Assembly: GCA_004402895.1 (NCBI GenBank)
Contig: SORT01000010.1
Coordinates: 1-53,149 of the forward strand
From: Fidelibacterota bacterium MT.SAG.3
GTDB taxonomy: Bacteria > Fidelibacterota > SORT01
Direction: 5' to 3'
Length of the DNA: 53,149 nt
Numbering within the stretch: position 1 is the stretch's first letter; the number at the start of each line of letters is the position of its first letter. The position numbers and the translations under genes are program-made. The notes beneath the pieces were generated by a model, which saw only the letters and a program-made list of their open reading frames with translations, ran no database searches and was not told where the DNA came from. Shown here in pieces: positions 1-8,127 of this stretch.

Positions 1-89
1 TTAACAGAAATCCTGCCCTCACTGATAAGTAGATCGCTTTTGCGTCTCGAAGCGACTCCTGCCTTGGCAAGATAATGGTTCAGTCTCAA
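1..89 (-). CDS. rluB: RluB/RsuA-family rRNA pseudouridine synthase, N-terminal fragment (runs off the window)
   Basis: Only the first 29 codons lie in the window. Reading the minus strand from a TTG at 89-87 gives RLNHYLAKAGVASRRKSD followed by LLISEGRISV, the S4 RNA-binding domain start typical of enzymes that isomerise uridine to pseudouridine in 23S or 16S rRNA. The TTG overlaps the scpB TGA stop (TTGA, 86-89), so translation is probably coupled. The order scpA-scpB-rluB is a common bacterial arrangement and supports the call. The catalytic domain is outside the window, so RluB cannot be separated from RsuA or RluE here; RluB is favoured by context. Confidence 0.85.
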   Translation of the reverse strand, partial: MRLNHYLAKAGVASRRKSDLLISEGRISV

Positions 90-634
90 TCTTCGACAGC
101 TCCGATAATTTCTTCTATCTCTTTCAGCTCCGGCAAGTCCTTTAGATTATTCAATCCGAAATAGCGTAGAAATTCGATCGTAGTACCATACAGGATCGGT
201 CTACCGGGTGAATCCTCCCTTCCCTTGATGTTTATGAGATTTCTCTCCAACAGTGTTTTGATCACACCGTCACAGTTTATTCCTCTGATAGATTCCATGG
301 TCGGCCTACTCACAGGTTGACGATATGCAACGATCGATAGGGTTTCGAGCGCCTGCGGCGAAAGTCTTAATCTACCACGCGCAACAAACACTCTTCTGAC
401 CCACAGCTCGAAATCGGGCAGTGTTGTCATTTGATATCCGCCGGCAACCTTGATAATCCGGAATGATCTACCGTTTTTCTCATACTCGCTATTTAACTCA
501 TTTACTTTTGAGTCAATATCCAAATCTTCAGTCCCCTCTATGCACTCCCTAATTCTGCGGTCTGTTATCGGTTCCGGAGAGGCGAATATGATCGCTTCGA
601 TGATCTTTTCGACTGTAGTTCCGCTACTTTTCAT
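86..634 (-). CDS. scpB: Segregation and condensation protein B
   Basis: 182 residues, normal family length. ScpB is a winged-helix dimer that binds the ScpA kleisin and completes the SMC-ScpAB condensin acting on nascent chromosomes. The N-terminus (KIIEAIIFASPEPIT) and the central stretch (LSPQALETLSIVAYRQPVSR, then IRGINCDGVIKTLLERNLI) are the family hallmarks. The start overlaps the end of scpA by 11 bases, and the stop overlaps the TTG of the rluB fragment. No SMC gene is in the window. Confidence 0.97.
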   Translation of the reverse strand: MKSSGTTVEKIIEAIIFASPEPITDRRIRECIEGTEDLDIDSKVNELNSEYEKNGRSFRIIKVAGGYQMTTLPDFELWVRRVFVARGRLRLSPQALETLSIVAYRQPVSRPTMESIRGINCDGVIKTLLERNLINIKGREDSPGRPILYGTTIEFLRYFGLNNLKDLPELKEIEEIIGAVED

Positions 635-1370
635 TCGATACTTTCCTTATGAGTATTTCACCAAGAAATTTATCTTGTGATATTGTAATTCGTGTTGATC
701 GCATCAGTTCCAAAAGGGCTAAAAATGTGAGTATTACGACCACTCTGTTCTTTATGGTTTTTGCGAGTTCCGTAAATGTATATTCGTTCCGTTCACCAAA
801 GAATCCTTCAATTATTCCCATCTGTTCTTCTATCGTATTACTGATCGTCTGCACATCGTGCGTCTGTTCCTCCGGCATATCCGCTAAGATTCTTTTTACA
901 GTCTCAAGCAGGTCATAGAGAGTTACGTCTGTAAGTGAATCTTCTATCGTGGGTCCCCCATAAACCCCCTCCATGCTCAGAGTACGTGGAAACATTTTAA
1001 TTTGGTCCTCTTCTATGTCTCTCAATTCGCCAGCCGCCTCTTTGAACCTTTTATATTCAATAAGCATTTCTACAAGCTCACGGCGTGGATCTTCAATATC
1101 CTCTTCTTCATCACCCGGGGTAGGAGGCAGCAGCATCTTCGCTTTTATTCGCATGAGAGTTGCTGCGATCACCATAAAATCACCCGCGAGAACCAAATTC
1201 AATGCTGTAAGAAGATTCAAATAATCCAGAAAATCCTGGGTTATCTTTGCGATAGGGATATCATAGATATCTATTTCATCCCTTTTGATGAAAAAAATAA
1301 GGAGGTCGAGGGGGCCCTCAAAAATTGGGAGCCTTACCCGGTATTGGTCAACTAATAGAGGGCTTACCAA
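624..1370 (-). CDS. scpA: Segregation and condensation protein A (kleisin)
   Basis: 248 residues. ScpA bridges the SMC heads and carries ScpB. The N-terminal motif YRVRLPIFEGPLDLLIFFIK and the following IAKITQDFLDYL are diagnostic, as is the ending in which a winged helix (FLALLELMRSTRITISQ) docks on SMC. The only plausible start is a TTG at 1370-1368 inside the last codons of trpS, giving a 23-base overlap, so coupling to trpS is likely. A Glu/Asp-rich linker (about residues 85-100) separates the two kleisin ends. Confidence 0.96.
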   Translation of the reverse strand: MVSPLLVDQYRVRLPIFEGPLDLLIFFIKRDEIDIYDIPIAKITQDFLDYLNLLTALNLVLAGDFMVIAATLMRIKAKMLLPPTPGDEEEDIEDPRRELVEMLIEYKRFKEAAGELRDIEEDQIKMFPRTLSMEGVYGGPTIEDSLTDVTLYDLLETVKRILADMPEEQTHDVQTISNTIEEQMGIIEGFFGERNEYTFTELAKTIKNRVVVILTFLALLELMRSTRITISQDKFLGEILIRKVSNEK

Positions 1371-2355
1371 ATTTCATTGCCTCGTATACTAAAGACATCG
1401 TCTCCGAAACCTCTTTTTTCGCTTTTATATTGCCTTCGTTGATAATATCGCGAACCGAGTCCGGTTTCGATTCCAATTCTGCCCGTTTTTCTCTTATCGG
1501 ATCCAAGTAGTCGTTTAATTTACTCGTTAGATTTTGTTTACAATCGGCACATCCAAGAGCGCCAGATTCGCATCCCGCACGAATCTCCGGCACTTCACTT
1601 TCATTGAATTTATTGTGATAAGCGAATACGGGACAGATATCGGGATGCCCAAGACTATTTCTATATATCTTTTCGGGATCAGTGATCATTCCCTTGATTT
1701 TTATTGCAAGCGTCTCCGAATCATCAGACATTAAGATGGTATTTCCAAGTGTTTTACTCATTTTCTTGTTATCCAAACCGGGAAGACGACCGAATTTGGT
1801 CAATTTACCTTCTGGTATGGGAAACAATTCTCCATAAGTCGAATTGAACTTTCTTGCTATCTCCCTTGTAATTTCTATATGGGGAAGTTGATCTTCTCCG
1901 ACCGGAACCAGATTAGCCCTATAAATAAGAATATCCGCTGCTTGCAGGACGGGATAACCTAAATGACCGAATGAGAGATTTTCGTCAATGTCGGCGTCTC
2001 TTACTCTGTCTTTCAGAGTTGGATTGCGTTCAAGCCTCGGAACGGTTATAAGCATAGAGAACAAAAGATTCAATTCCGCATGTTCCTTGATCTGTGATTG
2101 AGTAAAAATTACGCTCTTTTCAGGATCTATTCCGGCGGCAAGCCAATCAGTCACTACCTGAAATGATGCGTCCTCCAAATTATCGCTTGATTTATAATCG
2201 ATCGTCAGCGAATGCCAATCCGCAACCATATGAAAATTCTCGTACCCTGAATTTTGCAGTTCTACCCAATTTTCAAGAGCGCCGACCAAATTACCTAAAT
2301 GCAGTCTCCCTGTGGGCTGCATGCCGCTCAGTATCCTCTTTCCTTCAGGAGGCAT
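1348..2355 (-). CDS. trpS: Tryptophanyl-tRNA synthetase
   Basis: Class I synthetase charging tRNA-Trp. From the ATG at 2355 the protein is 335 residues and begins MPPEGKRILSGMQPTGRLHL, with the HIGH-type signature HLGN and a KMSKS loop (NKKMSKTLGN). I prefer this start over a GTG at 2385 because family members begin right at KRILSG, the GTG has its AAGGAG abutting it with no spacer, and 2355 lies just after the stop of the HNH gene. It sits inside the operon between the HNH gene and scpA and overlaps scpA by 23 bases. Confidence 0.97.
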   Translation of the reverse strand: MPPEGKRILSGMQPTGRLHLGNLVGALENWVELQNSGYENFHMVADWHSLTIDYKSSDNLEDASFQVVTDWLAAGIDPEKSVIFTQSQIKEHAELNLLFSMLITVPRLERNPTLKDRVRDADIDENLSFGHLGYPVLQAADILIYRANLVPVGEDQLPHIEITREIARKFNSTYGELFPIPEGKLTKFGRLPGLDNKKMSKTLGNTILMSDDSETLAIKIKGMITDPEKIYRNSLGHPDICPVFAYHNKFNESEVPEIRAGCESGALGCADCKQNLTSKLNDYLDPIREKRAELESKPDSVRDIINEGNIKAKKEVSETMSLVYEAMKFGKPSIS

Positions 2356-2357
2356 GA

Positions 2358-2888
2358 TCAATCCATGAATAGATAAGGTCGCCACTCCTTCGCAGGTGTC
2401 TTTACGAACCGCTGAATGAATGTTATTCTGCTAGGAACTCTCGGTTTGGAGAGGAGCTTCATCTTTGCTTCTCGCGGAGTTCTGTTTCCCTTTTTATTAT
2501 TACAAATTACGCATGCTGTTGTGAGATTTTCCCAGCTATCGATTCCACCGCGTACTTTCGGAATTATATGATCAACGGTTAACGGCAGGCTCTTTATACC
2601 GCAATACTGGCACGCTAAGGAATCTCTCTTCAAGATATTTTTCCGTGTCAAAACGATGTTGTTCCGTGGTAGTTTGACATAAGAGAATAACCTTATCACC
2701 GCGGGCATCTGAATAGAATACGTTATCGAACGGATCTCGTCATCAAATTGCTCCACAGGATGTGCTTTGTCAAGGAACAGCAAAATTACAGCGCGCCTCA
2801 TATTGCAAATTTGCATCGGTTCATAGCTCTGATTAAGAAGCAGAACTTGCCGATTCATTTTGGCGTTTGAATTTAATTGTTCGATCAA
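2358..2888 (-). CDS. HNH endonuclease-family protein
   Basis: Up to 176 residues; an internal Met at residue 11 (MNRQVLLLNQSYEP) is the more usual family start. An HNH/McrA zinc-finger nuclease fold is visible: CQYCG, then LTVDHIIPKVRGG, WENL, and CVICNNKKGNRTP, that is two CxxC pairs flanking the DH and N of the beta-beta-alpha-metal site. The N-terminal part (SYEPMQICNMRRAVILLFLDKA) matches the widespread chromosomal HNH family seen in many Bacteroidota and cyanobacteria, whose cellular role is unclear to me. It overlaps the NlpC gene by four bases (ATGA) and ends three bases before trpS. Nothing suggests a mobile or intron origin. Confidence 0.9.
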   Translation of the reverse strand: MIEQLNSNAKMNRQVLLLNQSYEPMQICNMRRAVILLFLDKAHPVEQFDDEIRSITYSIQMPAVIRLFSYVKLPRNNIVLTRKNILKRDSLACQYCGIKSLPLTVDHIIPKVRGGIDSWENLTTACVICNNKKGNRTPREAKMKLLSKPRVPSRITFIQRFVKTPAKEWRPYLFMD

Positions 2889-3706
2889 TTCAGGAGATCC
2901 TCAATACTTCTAACATACATATATCTTTTCAAATAACTCTCTTTATGGAGGGGATCATCCGAATTCAATCCATTGACTTGTACTATACCGGATGAGTGAA
3001 TGAATCTTCCGTCACCAAGATAGATCCCTATGTGATTGACTCGTCCCTTGCTATTGCTAAAAAACAGGAGATCGCCTTTTTGGGCTTTTGTGTAATCTTT
3101 ACCTATCTTTTCGCCCACTTTGATCTGTTGACCGGTGTCCCGCGGCAAATCTATACCGTTCAATTCAAAAACTGTTTGTACGAAACCGGAGCAATCAAAT
3201 CCCGCAGTGCTTCTTCCGCCCCACAGGTAAGGAGCGCCGAGAAAGAGTTGAGCGATTTCAACTATGCCTGCTCTACTTCCCGCATCTTGCAATTGAAATT
3301 GGCGGCTATGCGTCCATCCCGATTTACCATCGGGAAGTTGTAGCTCAGCCCAAGAACCCTTCCTTGAAATTAGAGGGAGTTTCACGCCTATATGTGCCGT
3401 TCGAATTAGATTTGCGCTCTTATACGGCTCATCTAAAATTTCCGCGAAGCGTTCACCGAAAATGAATTTCTCGGCAGAACGCCATTTTTCAATTTCCACT
3501 CTTTCGAAACCTACTACCATAGCGGGCGAGATATAACCTATGTATCCATCTGTCTCAAGCTTTACTTTGAGCCAGCCGTCTTCTTCCTCAATAAATTCAA
3601 CTATTTCACCCAAGCGTGCCTGAGTTATCTGCTCAGAACGCTGGTCCGGCTCGGCTCTCATTGGAGCTATCGCTATCATTACTATGTAAAAAGGCATGAA
3701 ATCCAT
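2885..3706 (-). CDS. SH3b and NlpC/P60 domain cysteine peptidase
   Basis: 273 residues. Two SH3-like segments (about 5-70 and 85-140) are followed by an NlpC/P60 domain (about 148-265) with catalytic Cys in FDCSGFVQTVF, His in NHIGIYLGDG and the third polar position in FIHS. Such enzymes cut gamma-D-Glu to diamino acid bonds in peptidoglycan peptides, as in YkfC/Spr-type recycling or remodelling. No convincing signal peptide is seen: the N-terminus (FYIVMIAIAPMRAEPD) is already SH3-like, so the protein may be cytoplasmic and act on recycled muropeptides, or the start may be misplaced. It is the first gene of the minus-strand operon leading to rluB. Confidence 0.9.
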   Translation of the reverse strand: MDFMPFYIVMIAIAPMRAEPDQRSEQITQARLGEIVEFIEEEDGWLKVKLETDGYIGYISPAMVVGFERVEIEKWRSAEKFIFGERFAEILDEPYKSANLIRTAHIGVKLPLISRKGSWAELQLPDGKSGWTHSRQFQLQDAGSRAGIVEIAQLFLGAPYLWGGRSTAGFDCSGFVQTVFELNGIDLPRDTGQQIKVGEKIGKDYTKAQKGDLLFFSNSKGRVNHIGIYLGDGRFIHSSGIVQVNGLNSDDPLHKESYLKRYMYVRSIEDLLN

Positions 3707-3741
3707 TATTTTTAGTTCATAATTCGTTTTTTGATCGGTGA

Positions 3742-3770
3742 AATTTAGCTATTGAATCCAGCATTGTCAA
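3742..3770 (-). promoter_or_regulatory. Sigma-70-type promoter of the nlpC-HNH-trpS-scpAB-rluB operon
   Basis: On the minus strand there is a perfect TTGACA (3770-3765), a 17-base spacer and TAAATT (3747-3742), placing the transcript start near 3734, about 28 bases before the NlpC/P60 start. Assigned from sequence only. Confidence 0.6.
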
Positions 3771-3822
3771 GGCTTTTGGGCTTCTATACATACTCAAGAA
3801 TATGAGAAAAAAACCATTAATT

Positions 3823-3852
3823 TTAACAATTGCGGAAATTGGTTGCTATAAA
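3823..3852 (+). promoter_or_regulatory. Candidate sigma-70 promoter of the riboswitch-btuB transcript
   Basis: TTAACA (3823-3828), an 18-base spacer and TATAAA (3847-3852) sit about 30 bases upstream of the first conserved riboswitch bases, which fits transcription starting near 3859 so that the aptamer is at the 5' end of the RNA. A small hairpin (GTTATC with GGTAAC) lies between. Confidence 0.5.
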
Positions 3853-3884
3853 GCCGGTAGTAAGTTATCTTTGTTTTAGGTAAC

Positions 3885-4045
3885 AAACTAACCGACCGGT
3901 AAAGGGAAGCCAGTATGAGAAGCTGGCACAGCCCCGCTACTGTAAGTGGTTACGATATCGGCAATTGCCACTGTCCTGATGAATATCGGATGGGAAGGCG
4001 CCGAAAATCGGTTCGAACCACGAGTCAGGAAACCTTTCCGGTCAA
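3885..4045 (+). ncRNA. Cobalamin (AdoCbl-type) riboswitch
   Basis: The conserved core is easy to read: GGGAAGCCAGT then CTGGCACAGCCCCGCTACTGT (3904-3942), the second GCCACTG (3966-3972), GGGAAGG (3992-3998) and the 3' CGAGTCAGGAAACC (4021-4034). The closing stem is GACCGG (3894-3899) with CCGGTC (4038-4043). This aptamer binds coenzyme B12 and normally represses the gene downstream when B12 is plentiful. The next gene is a TonB-dependent receptor, the usual target. Ends are set by the closing stem and are approximate. Confidence 0.95.
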
Positions 4046-4057
4046 TGAATCGCTTGA

Positions 4058-4130
4058 ACCTTCGAGGGAAGGTGTGATAGAAGAATCGACATTTGAAAAA
4101 AACACCTTACCCTGGCTCGAGAGCTGGGGT
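4058..4130 (+). other. Hairpins in the riboswitch expression platform
   Basis: Two hairpins follow the aptamer: ACCTT-loop-AAGGT at 4058-4073, and a 9-bp stem at 4109-4130 (ACCCTGGCT with AGCTGGGGT, loop CGAG). No long U-run follows either, so this is not a clear intrinsic terminator. The remaining leader up to the receptor ATG at 4262 (about 130 bases) holds a good ribosome site GAGGAG at 4247-4252. Control could act on translation or through Rho; I cannot tell which. Confidence 0.45.
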
Positions 4131-4261
4131 TATCTGTTTATGCAGCCGCCAATCAGTGTAACTGCATTGCACAACTATCATATTCCTGAAAAATATTCGT
4201 CGCGATCACTAAAGAGAGAATCCGGCTGGGTTTTAACTCATATACCGAGGAGATAAATCTA

Positions 4262-6178
4262 ATGAGACTTCACAAAATAGTATCACTCACTATCATTGTT
4301 GTCGGAACGGTTTTCAGCAGCATCTTATTCGCTCAAGAAAGTTCTGAGGAATATAAAGAAAAGGATGTTATACAGTTATCACCTGTAGTAGTAACTGCCG
4401 ATAGGATTGAAGTACCCTTAGACAGGGTTTCAAGTTCGGTTACATTAGTAACCGCTGAATTAATTGAGTCACAGCAGCTCCAAACCATATCCGATGCGCT
4501 CCGCAACGTCTCAGGAGTCGATATCGTTCGCTCCGGTTCAACAGGAAAAATCACCTCACTTTTTCTAAGAGGTACGAACGGCAACCACACGCTCGTTATG
4601 CTTGATGGAGTCCTACTCAACGATCCTTTAAACGGAGGATTTGACTTTTCCAATCTTAATACTGATAACGTTAAATCTATCGAACTCGTTCGCGGCGCGC
4701 AAAGCACTCTTTACGGTTCTGACGCAATCGGAGGTATTTTAAACATTCTTTCAAAGAGCGGATCAAGAGAGTTCAAAATATCGCTAAACGCTGAAGCAGG
4801 TAAATATGGCACTTTCAAGGAATCGGGAAATATCTCCGGCAGAAATGACCTCATTAAGTACTCCCTTTCTCTCTCACAATTTAACACTAACGGTTTATTC
4901 GATAATGATGATTATTCCTTAACTACCAGCTCTCTCTCACTTACGTTTAATTTAAAACAAGATACAAAACTTACTTTATCCAACCGGTATTCCAAATCAG
5001 AAGGAGGAACTCCGGGGCAACTCATTTTTACTTATGACCCTAACGCCAGAACTGCAAACAGTATAAAAGCAACTTCAATATTATTGAATCAGAAAGTTTC
5101 TTCCATTTGGCGCCACAAACTGAATATTTCCCGCTCCGAAGGAAAGATCGATTTTGATAATTCTATCGTTGAGGGTGATCTATATCCGTTTGGAGCGGAT
5201 TCTTCCAATTTGAATTCGTCCATCAGCTCTGCTGATTGGCAGCATGATCTTCATCTTAACCAATTTTTCGTACTTACGGCAGGTATATCTTGGGAAGAGA
5301 GAGAAGGTGAAAGAGACTCAAAGTTGACCGACTTCCACAATTTAACCAATACCCGTTCTCTTTATCTGCTGAACCATATTCGCCCGAGCGACAAATTCAG
5401 TTTATCAATTGGAGGTAGGTCAGATGATCACAGTACTTTTGGAAGAAGCACGAACTACCGTTTTACTTCGGCTTATATCATATCAAACTCGCTTAATCAT
5501 GAAACGAAATTAAGAGGCAGCATAGGAACAGGATTTAGAACTCCAAGTATAAATGAACTGTTTTGGCCCTCCACTATATATGAAGGTATAGAGTATTTCA
5601 TAGGAAACATAAATCTTGAACCTGAGGAGAGTACAAGTTTTGACATTGCTATTGACCAAAGCTTTAATGAGAACAAATTTCATCTTTCGGTAGATTACTT
5701 CAAAAACACTTTTGACGGACTTATAAGTTTGGGTTTTATGGGATATGAAAACATTAACAAAGCGGAAACAAAAGGATTGGAAATAAGCGCTAAAGCCATT
5801 CTGAATAACTTTCTATCCGCTTCCGGGAATTACACATATCTTGAAACTGAAGATAAATCGACAGGTGACCCTTTGCTCAGACGACCAAAGCACAGCGGAG
5901 GATTTTCCGTGAATTATAAACATGCCGGTTCATTGCAGTTGAATATTGGCATAACTTATGTCGGAGAACGGTTTGACAGCGACTTTAGCGGTTTTCCCTA
6001 CATTTATGAGTTTACTCCGGCTTATAAAACGGTTAGAATCGCCTCTTCTTATAGCTTGACCGAAATGGTCAAATTAAAATTGAGGATTGAAAACCTATTG
6101 GATGAAACTTATGAAGAAGCAGCTGGATTTCCCTCTCCGGGCAGAGCGGTTTACGGCGGGATAACTCTTAAATTATAA
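4262..6178 (+). CDS. btuB: TonB-dependent outer-membrane receptor, BtuB-like (cobalamin uptake)
   Basis: 638 residues. A signal peptide (about 1-25, ending LFAQ) is followed by a plug domain (about 40-160: VVVTADRIEVPLDRVSSSV, FLRGTNGNHTLVMLDGVLLND, ELVRGAQSTLYGSDAIGGIL) and a roughly 22-strand barrel with the C-terminal TonB-receptor signature (RIENLLDETYEEAAGFPSPGRAVYGGI). The plug pattern and size match BtuB, which binds B12 at the cell surface and passes it inward using TonB energy. The cobalamin riboswitch upstream independently supports the substrate. The last residue is Leu rather than the common aromatic. No BtuFCD genes are next to it; an ECF S component lies 2 kb downstream on the other strand. 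Confidence 0.92.
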   Translation: MRLHKIVSLTIIVVGTVFSSILFAQESSEEYKEKDVIQLSPVVVTADRIEVPLDRVSSSVTLVTAELIESQQLQTISDALRNVSGVDIVRSGSTGKITSLFLRGTNGNHTLVMLDGVLLNDPLNGGFDFSNLNTDNVKSIELVRGAQSTLYGSDAIGGILNILSKSGSREFKISLNAEAGKYGTFKESGNISGRNDLIKYSLSLSQFNTNGLFDNDDYSLTTSSLSLTFNLKQDTKLTLSNRYSKSEGGTPGQLIFTYDPNARTANSIKATSILLNQKVSSIWRHKLNISRSEGKIDFDNSIVEGDLYPFGADSSNLNSSISSADWQHDLHLNQFFVLTAGISWEEREGERDSKLTDFHNLTNTRSLYLLNHIRPSDKFSLSIGGRSDDHSTFGRSTNYRFTSAYIISNSLNHETKLRGSIGTGFRTPSINELFWPSTIYEGIEYFIGNINLEPEESTSFDIAIDQSFNENKFHLSVDYFKNTFDGLISLGFMGYENINKAETKGLEISAKAILNNFLSASGNYTYLETEDKSTGDPLLRRPKHSGGFSVNYKHAGSLQLNIGITYVGERFDSDFSGFPYIYEFTPAYKTVRIASSYSLTEMVKLKLRIENLLDETYEEAAGFPSPGRAVYGGITLKL

Positions 6179-6201
6179 TTGCATTTTGTTCAAGTGGAAA
6201 T

Positions 6202-8127
6202 TCAATTTATGAATTCCCATTTGACACCCCAGAAAAAATCGTTGCCGAAAAAACCATAACCGTCTATGAGCTCATAAGGCCTTTGGCGTAGATTATCATT
6301 CCGCAAGAAGAGTGTAAAAGTATTTATTTTCGCCGTAAACCAGTAATTAAATAAAGAGACAGAAGGTAAGGGCTTGCCTCCGGTTATTATGAAAAAATCA
6401 AGAGCCGGATCATAAGTAAATCTGTTTCCTTCACCGAGCATAATCCATTCTCCATGGAGAGTGAAATCAAGATTATTCTCAAAGAATTTCCTGTTTAAAC
6501 TTCCGTAAACTACTGATTTGTTCTCTCTTGCAAATGCCAAACTAGAATCATAATCGAGATTCTGCCAGGTGGACATGCCGATTATCAATCCATTCAGAAG
6601 GCTCATCCCAATCTCCCCTGAAATTGCCGAAAGCGTATAATCATCGAAAACAGTAACCTCTAAGTCGTCCTTAAAATTCACTGTTGCTATTTTCATCGGG
6701 TTGCGGACTGCCGTCGATTGATAACCTGCTCTTAACCGGAATTTTTCTCCGGTGTGGACCAAATCGCTTCTTAGAGTCGAAAGAATTTCCCTCCTGAGTG
6801 AATCATTGAAACTAAAATTCACCGTATTCAGAAATTGAAAATCTAACGGTACGTCCACTACACTTTTCGCTAATTCTCCCACCAACTTAGTCCGGTCAGA
6901 AAATTTCAGATTCAGTTTACCCGAATAAACAGCGTCCGAACCGAATTGCGAATCGGTGCTCAACCCTTCATTCAGCACGAGAGAAAGAAAACCTTCACCG
7001 CCAATCCGTTGACTTAGAAATGCATATGACCGCTGGAGATTCCTCACCTTATATTCATCAACAACTGTTTTATCGACATTGTGAAGCTCGCTCCGCACGC
7101 CAGCATAGAAACCACCGCTTCCAATCTTAAAAAGACGCTGTTTAATGTGTGCTCCGTAATAATATGAGAGACTCCGGTCCTCAAATGTATCAAAATTGTT
7201 CAGGTTGAATCTATTGTCGTATCTTCTTGATTCGATAGTAGACAGGTAAACCGTAATTTCACTTCTGTCATCGGCGGTTCTCATAGTCAGAGTGTGATCG
7301 AACGCCACCTCTCTGAGACTTCCGTCAGTTTCATATTTGTAGCGCGAGGTTGAGTCTGGACCCGAAAGCAATATTCTTCTAAAAGTATGACCGAGTGAAT
7401 AGGAGGTCAACCATCCGTTATCTGACCTCCTCTCATACGAACCGAATATTTTCCTGCCTTCATATTTCAGATCATTCAAAGAGATCAGCTCTACCTGGTC
7501 ACGTATCAACCCTTTTATAAGCAATGAGGAATTGTTGCTAAGTCTTCGGGTCAGGACCACATTAATGTCATCGAAATCCCCGCGACCTCTCTTCATGATA
7601 AACTCAGAGCTGTTCACCTCTTTAAATTCCGGTTTGATAAAAAAATTGACACCGCCTATGGAAGATTCTCCACTTTGAGCGAGATCGGTTGCGGAGCCAT
7701 GTCGCGCGTCTGTCAGATTATATTCATGGATCATACTAAGGTCATATCTTCCCTTTCGAACATTTCGCATCGGTCTTCCTTGCATCTGCACAGTCAAATA
7801 GCGGGGATTCAATCCCGTCAAAGAACCATACCAAGCCGAGCCGAACGACCCTCTCGAATACGCGAAATAATCGGAATTCTGCCACATAAAATCGGAGACA
7901 CCCCTTAGCAATCCATTCTCTTTCAACGTCTCTCTAAAAGCTTCTGATCCGTCATACTGTTGCCGGGAATAAGCGTTCCAATCATACTTTGCCTTCGCTT
8001 TAGAAGAGTCCGGCATAAAATCCGTAGTGTCGGAAGTTGCGACCGAGTCGGAAACTATTTGCGAAACAGAACCGTTTGGAATCAGGCTGATCAAAAGAAG
8101 AGTCGAGACGAGGTGAACAAATTTCAA
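6202..8127 (-). CDS. Putative outer-membrane beta-barrel protein coupled to an ECF S component
   Basis: 641 residues, not assigned to a named family. A signal peptide (about 1-22, ending GSVSQ) is followed by a polar region and a plug-like segment (about 85-165: YLTVQMQGRPMRNVRKGRYDL, then GESSIGGVNFFIKPEF), then many alternating amphipathic strands to the end (FFWGVKWEFIN). This resembles a degenerate TonB-receptor-type barrel or a large porin, without a recognisable TonB box. Its start overlaps the stop of the S-component gene by four bases, so the two are probably co-translated. The inference is that it is the outer-membrane entry point for the S component's substrate. It converges on btuB with 23 bases between them. 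Confidence 0.6.
   Translation of the reverse strand: MKFVHLVSTLLLISLIPNGSVSQIVSDSVATSDTTDFMPDSSKAKAKYDWNAYSRQQYDGSEAFRETLKENGLLRGVSDFMWQNSDYFAYSRGSFGSAWYGSLTGLNPRYLTVQMQGRPMRNVRKGRYDLSMIHEYNLTDARHGSATDLAQSGESSIGGVNFFIKPEFKEVNSSEFIMKRGRGDFDDINVVLTRRLSNNSSLLIKGLIRDQVELISLNDLKYEGRKIFGSYERRSDNGWLTSYSLGHTFRRILLSGPDSTSRYKYETDGSLREVAFDHTLTMRTADDRSEITVYLSTIESRRYDNRFNLNNFDTFEDRSLSYYYGAHIKQRLFKIGSGGFYAGVRSELHNVDKTVVDEYKVRNLQRSYAFLSQRIGGEGFLSLVLNEGLSTDSQFGSDAVYSGKLNLKFSDRTKLVGELAKSVVDVPLDFQFLNTVNFSFNDSLRREILSTLRSDLVHTGEKFRLRAGYQSTAVRNPMKIATVNFKDDLEVTVFDDYTLSAISGEIGMSLLNGLIIGMSTWQNLDYDSSLAFARENKSVVYGSLNRKFFENNLDFTLHGEWIMLGEGNRFTYDPALDFFIITGGKPLPSVSLFNYWFTAKINTFTLFLRNDNLRQRPYELIDGYGFFGNDFFWGVKWEFIN

Noticed and set aside
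2356-2385. A longer trpS start at a GTG (2385)
   Set aside because: The AAGGAG touches the codon with no spacer and the extra residues are absent from family members; the ATG at 2355 fits better.
3915-4256. A 113-codon plus-strand open frame
   Set aside because: It lies on the cobalamin riboswitch and its leader, and its translation follows RNA elements, not a protein family.
6190-6222. A bidirectional terminator between btuB and the convergent barrel gene
   Set aside because: The TGGAAATTC/GAATTCCCA pairing has a mismatch and overlaps the barrel coding end; evidence is too weak.
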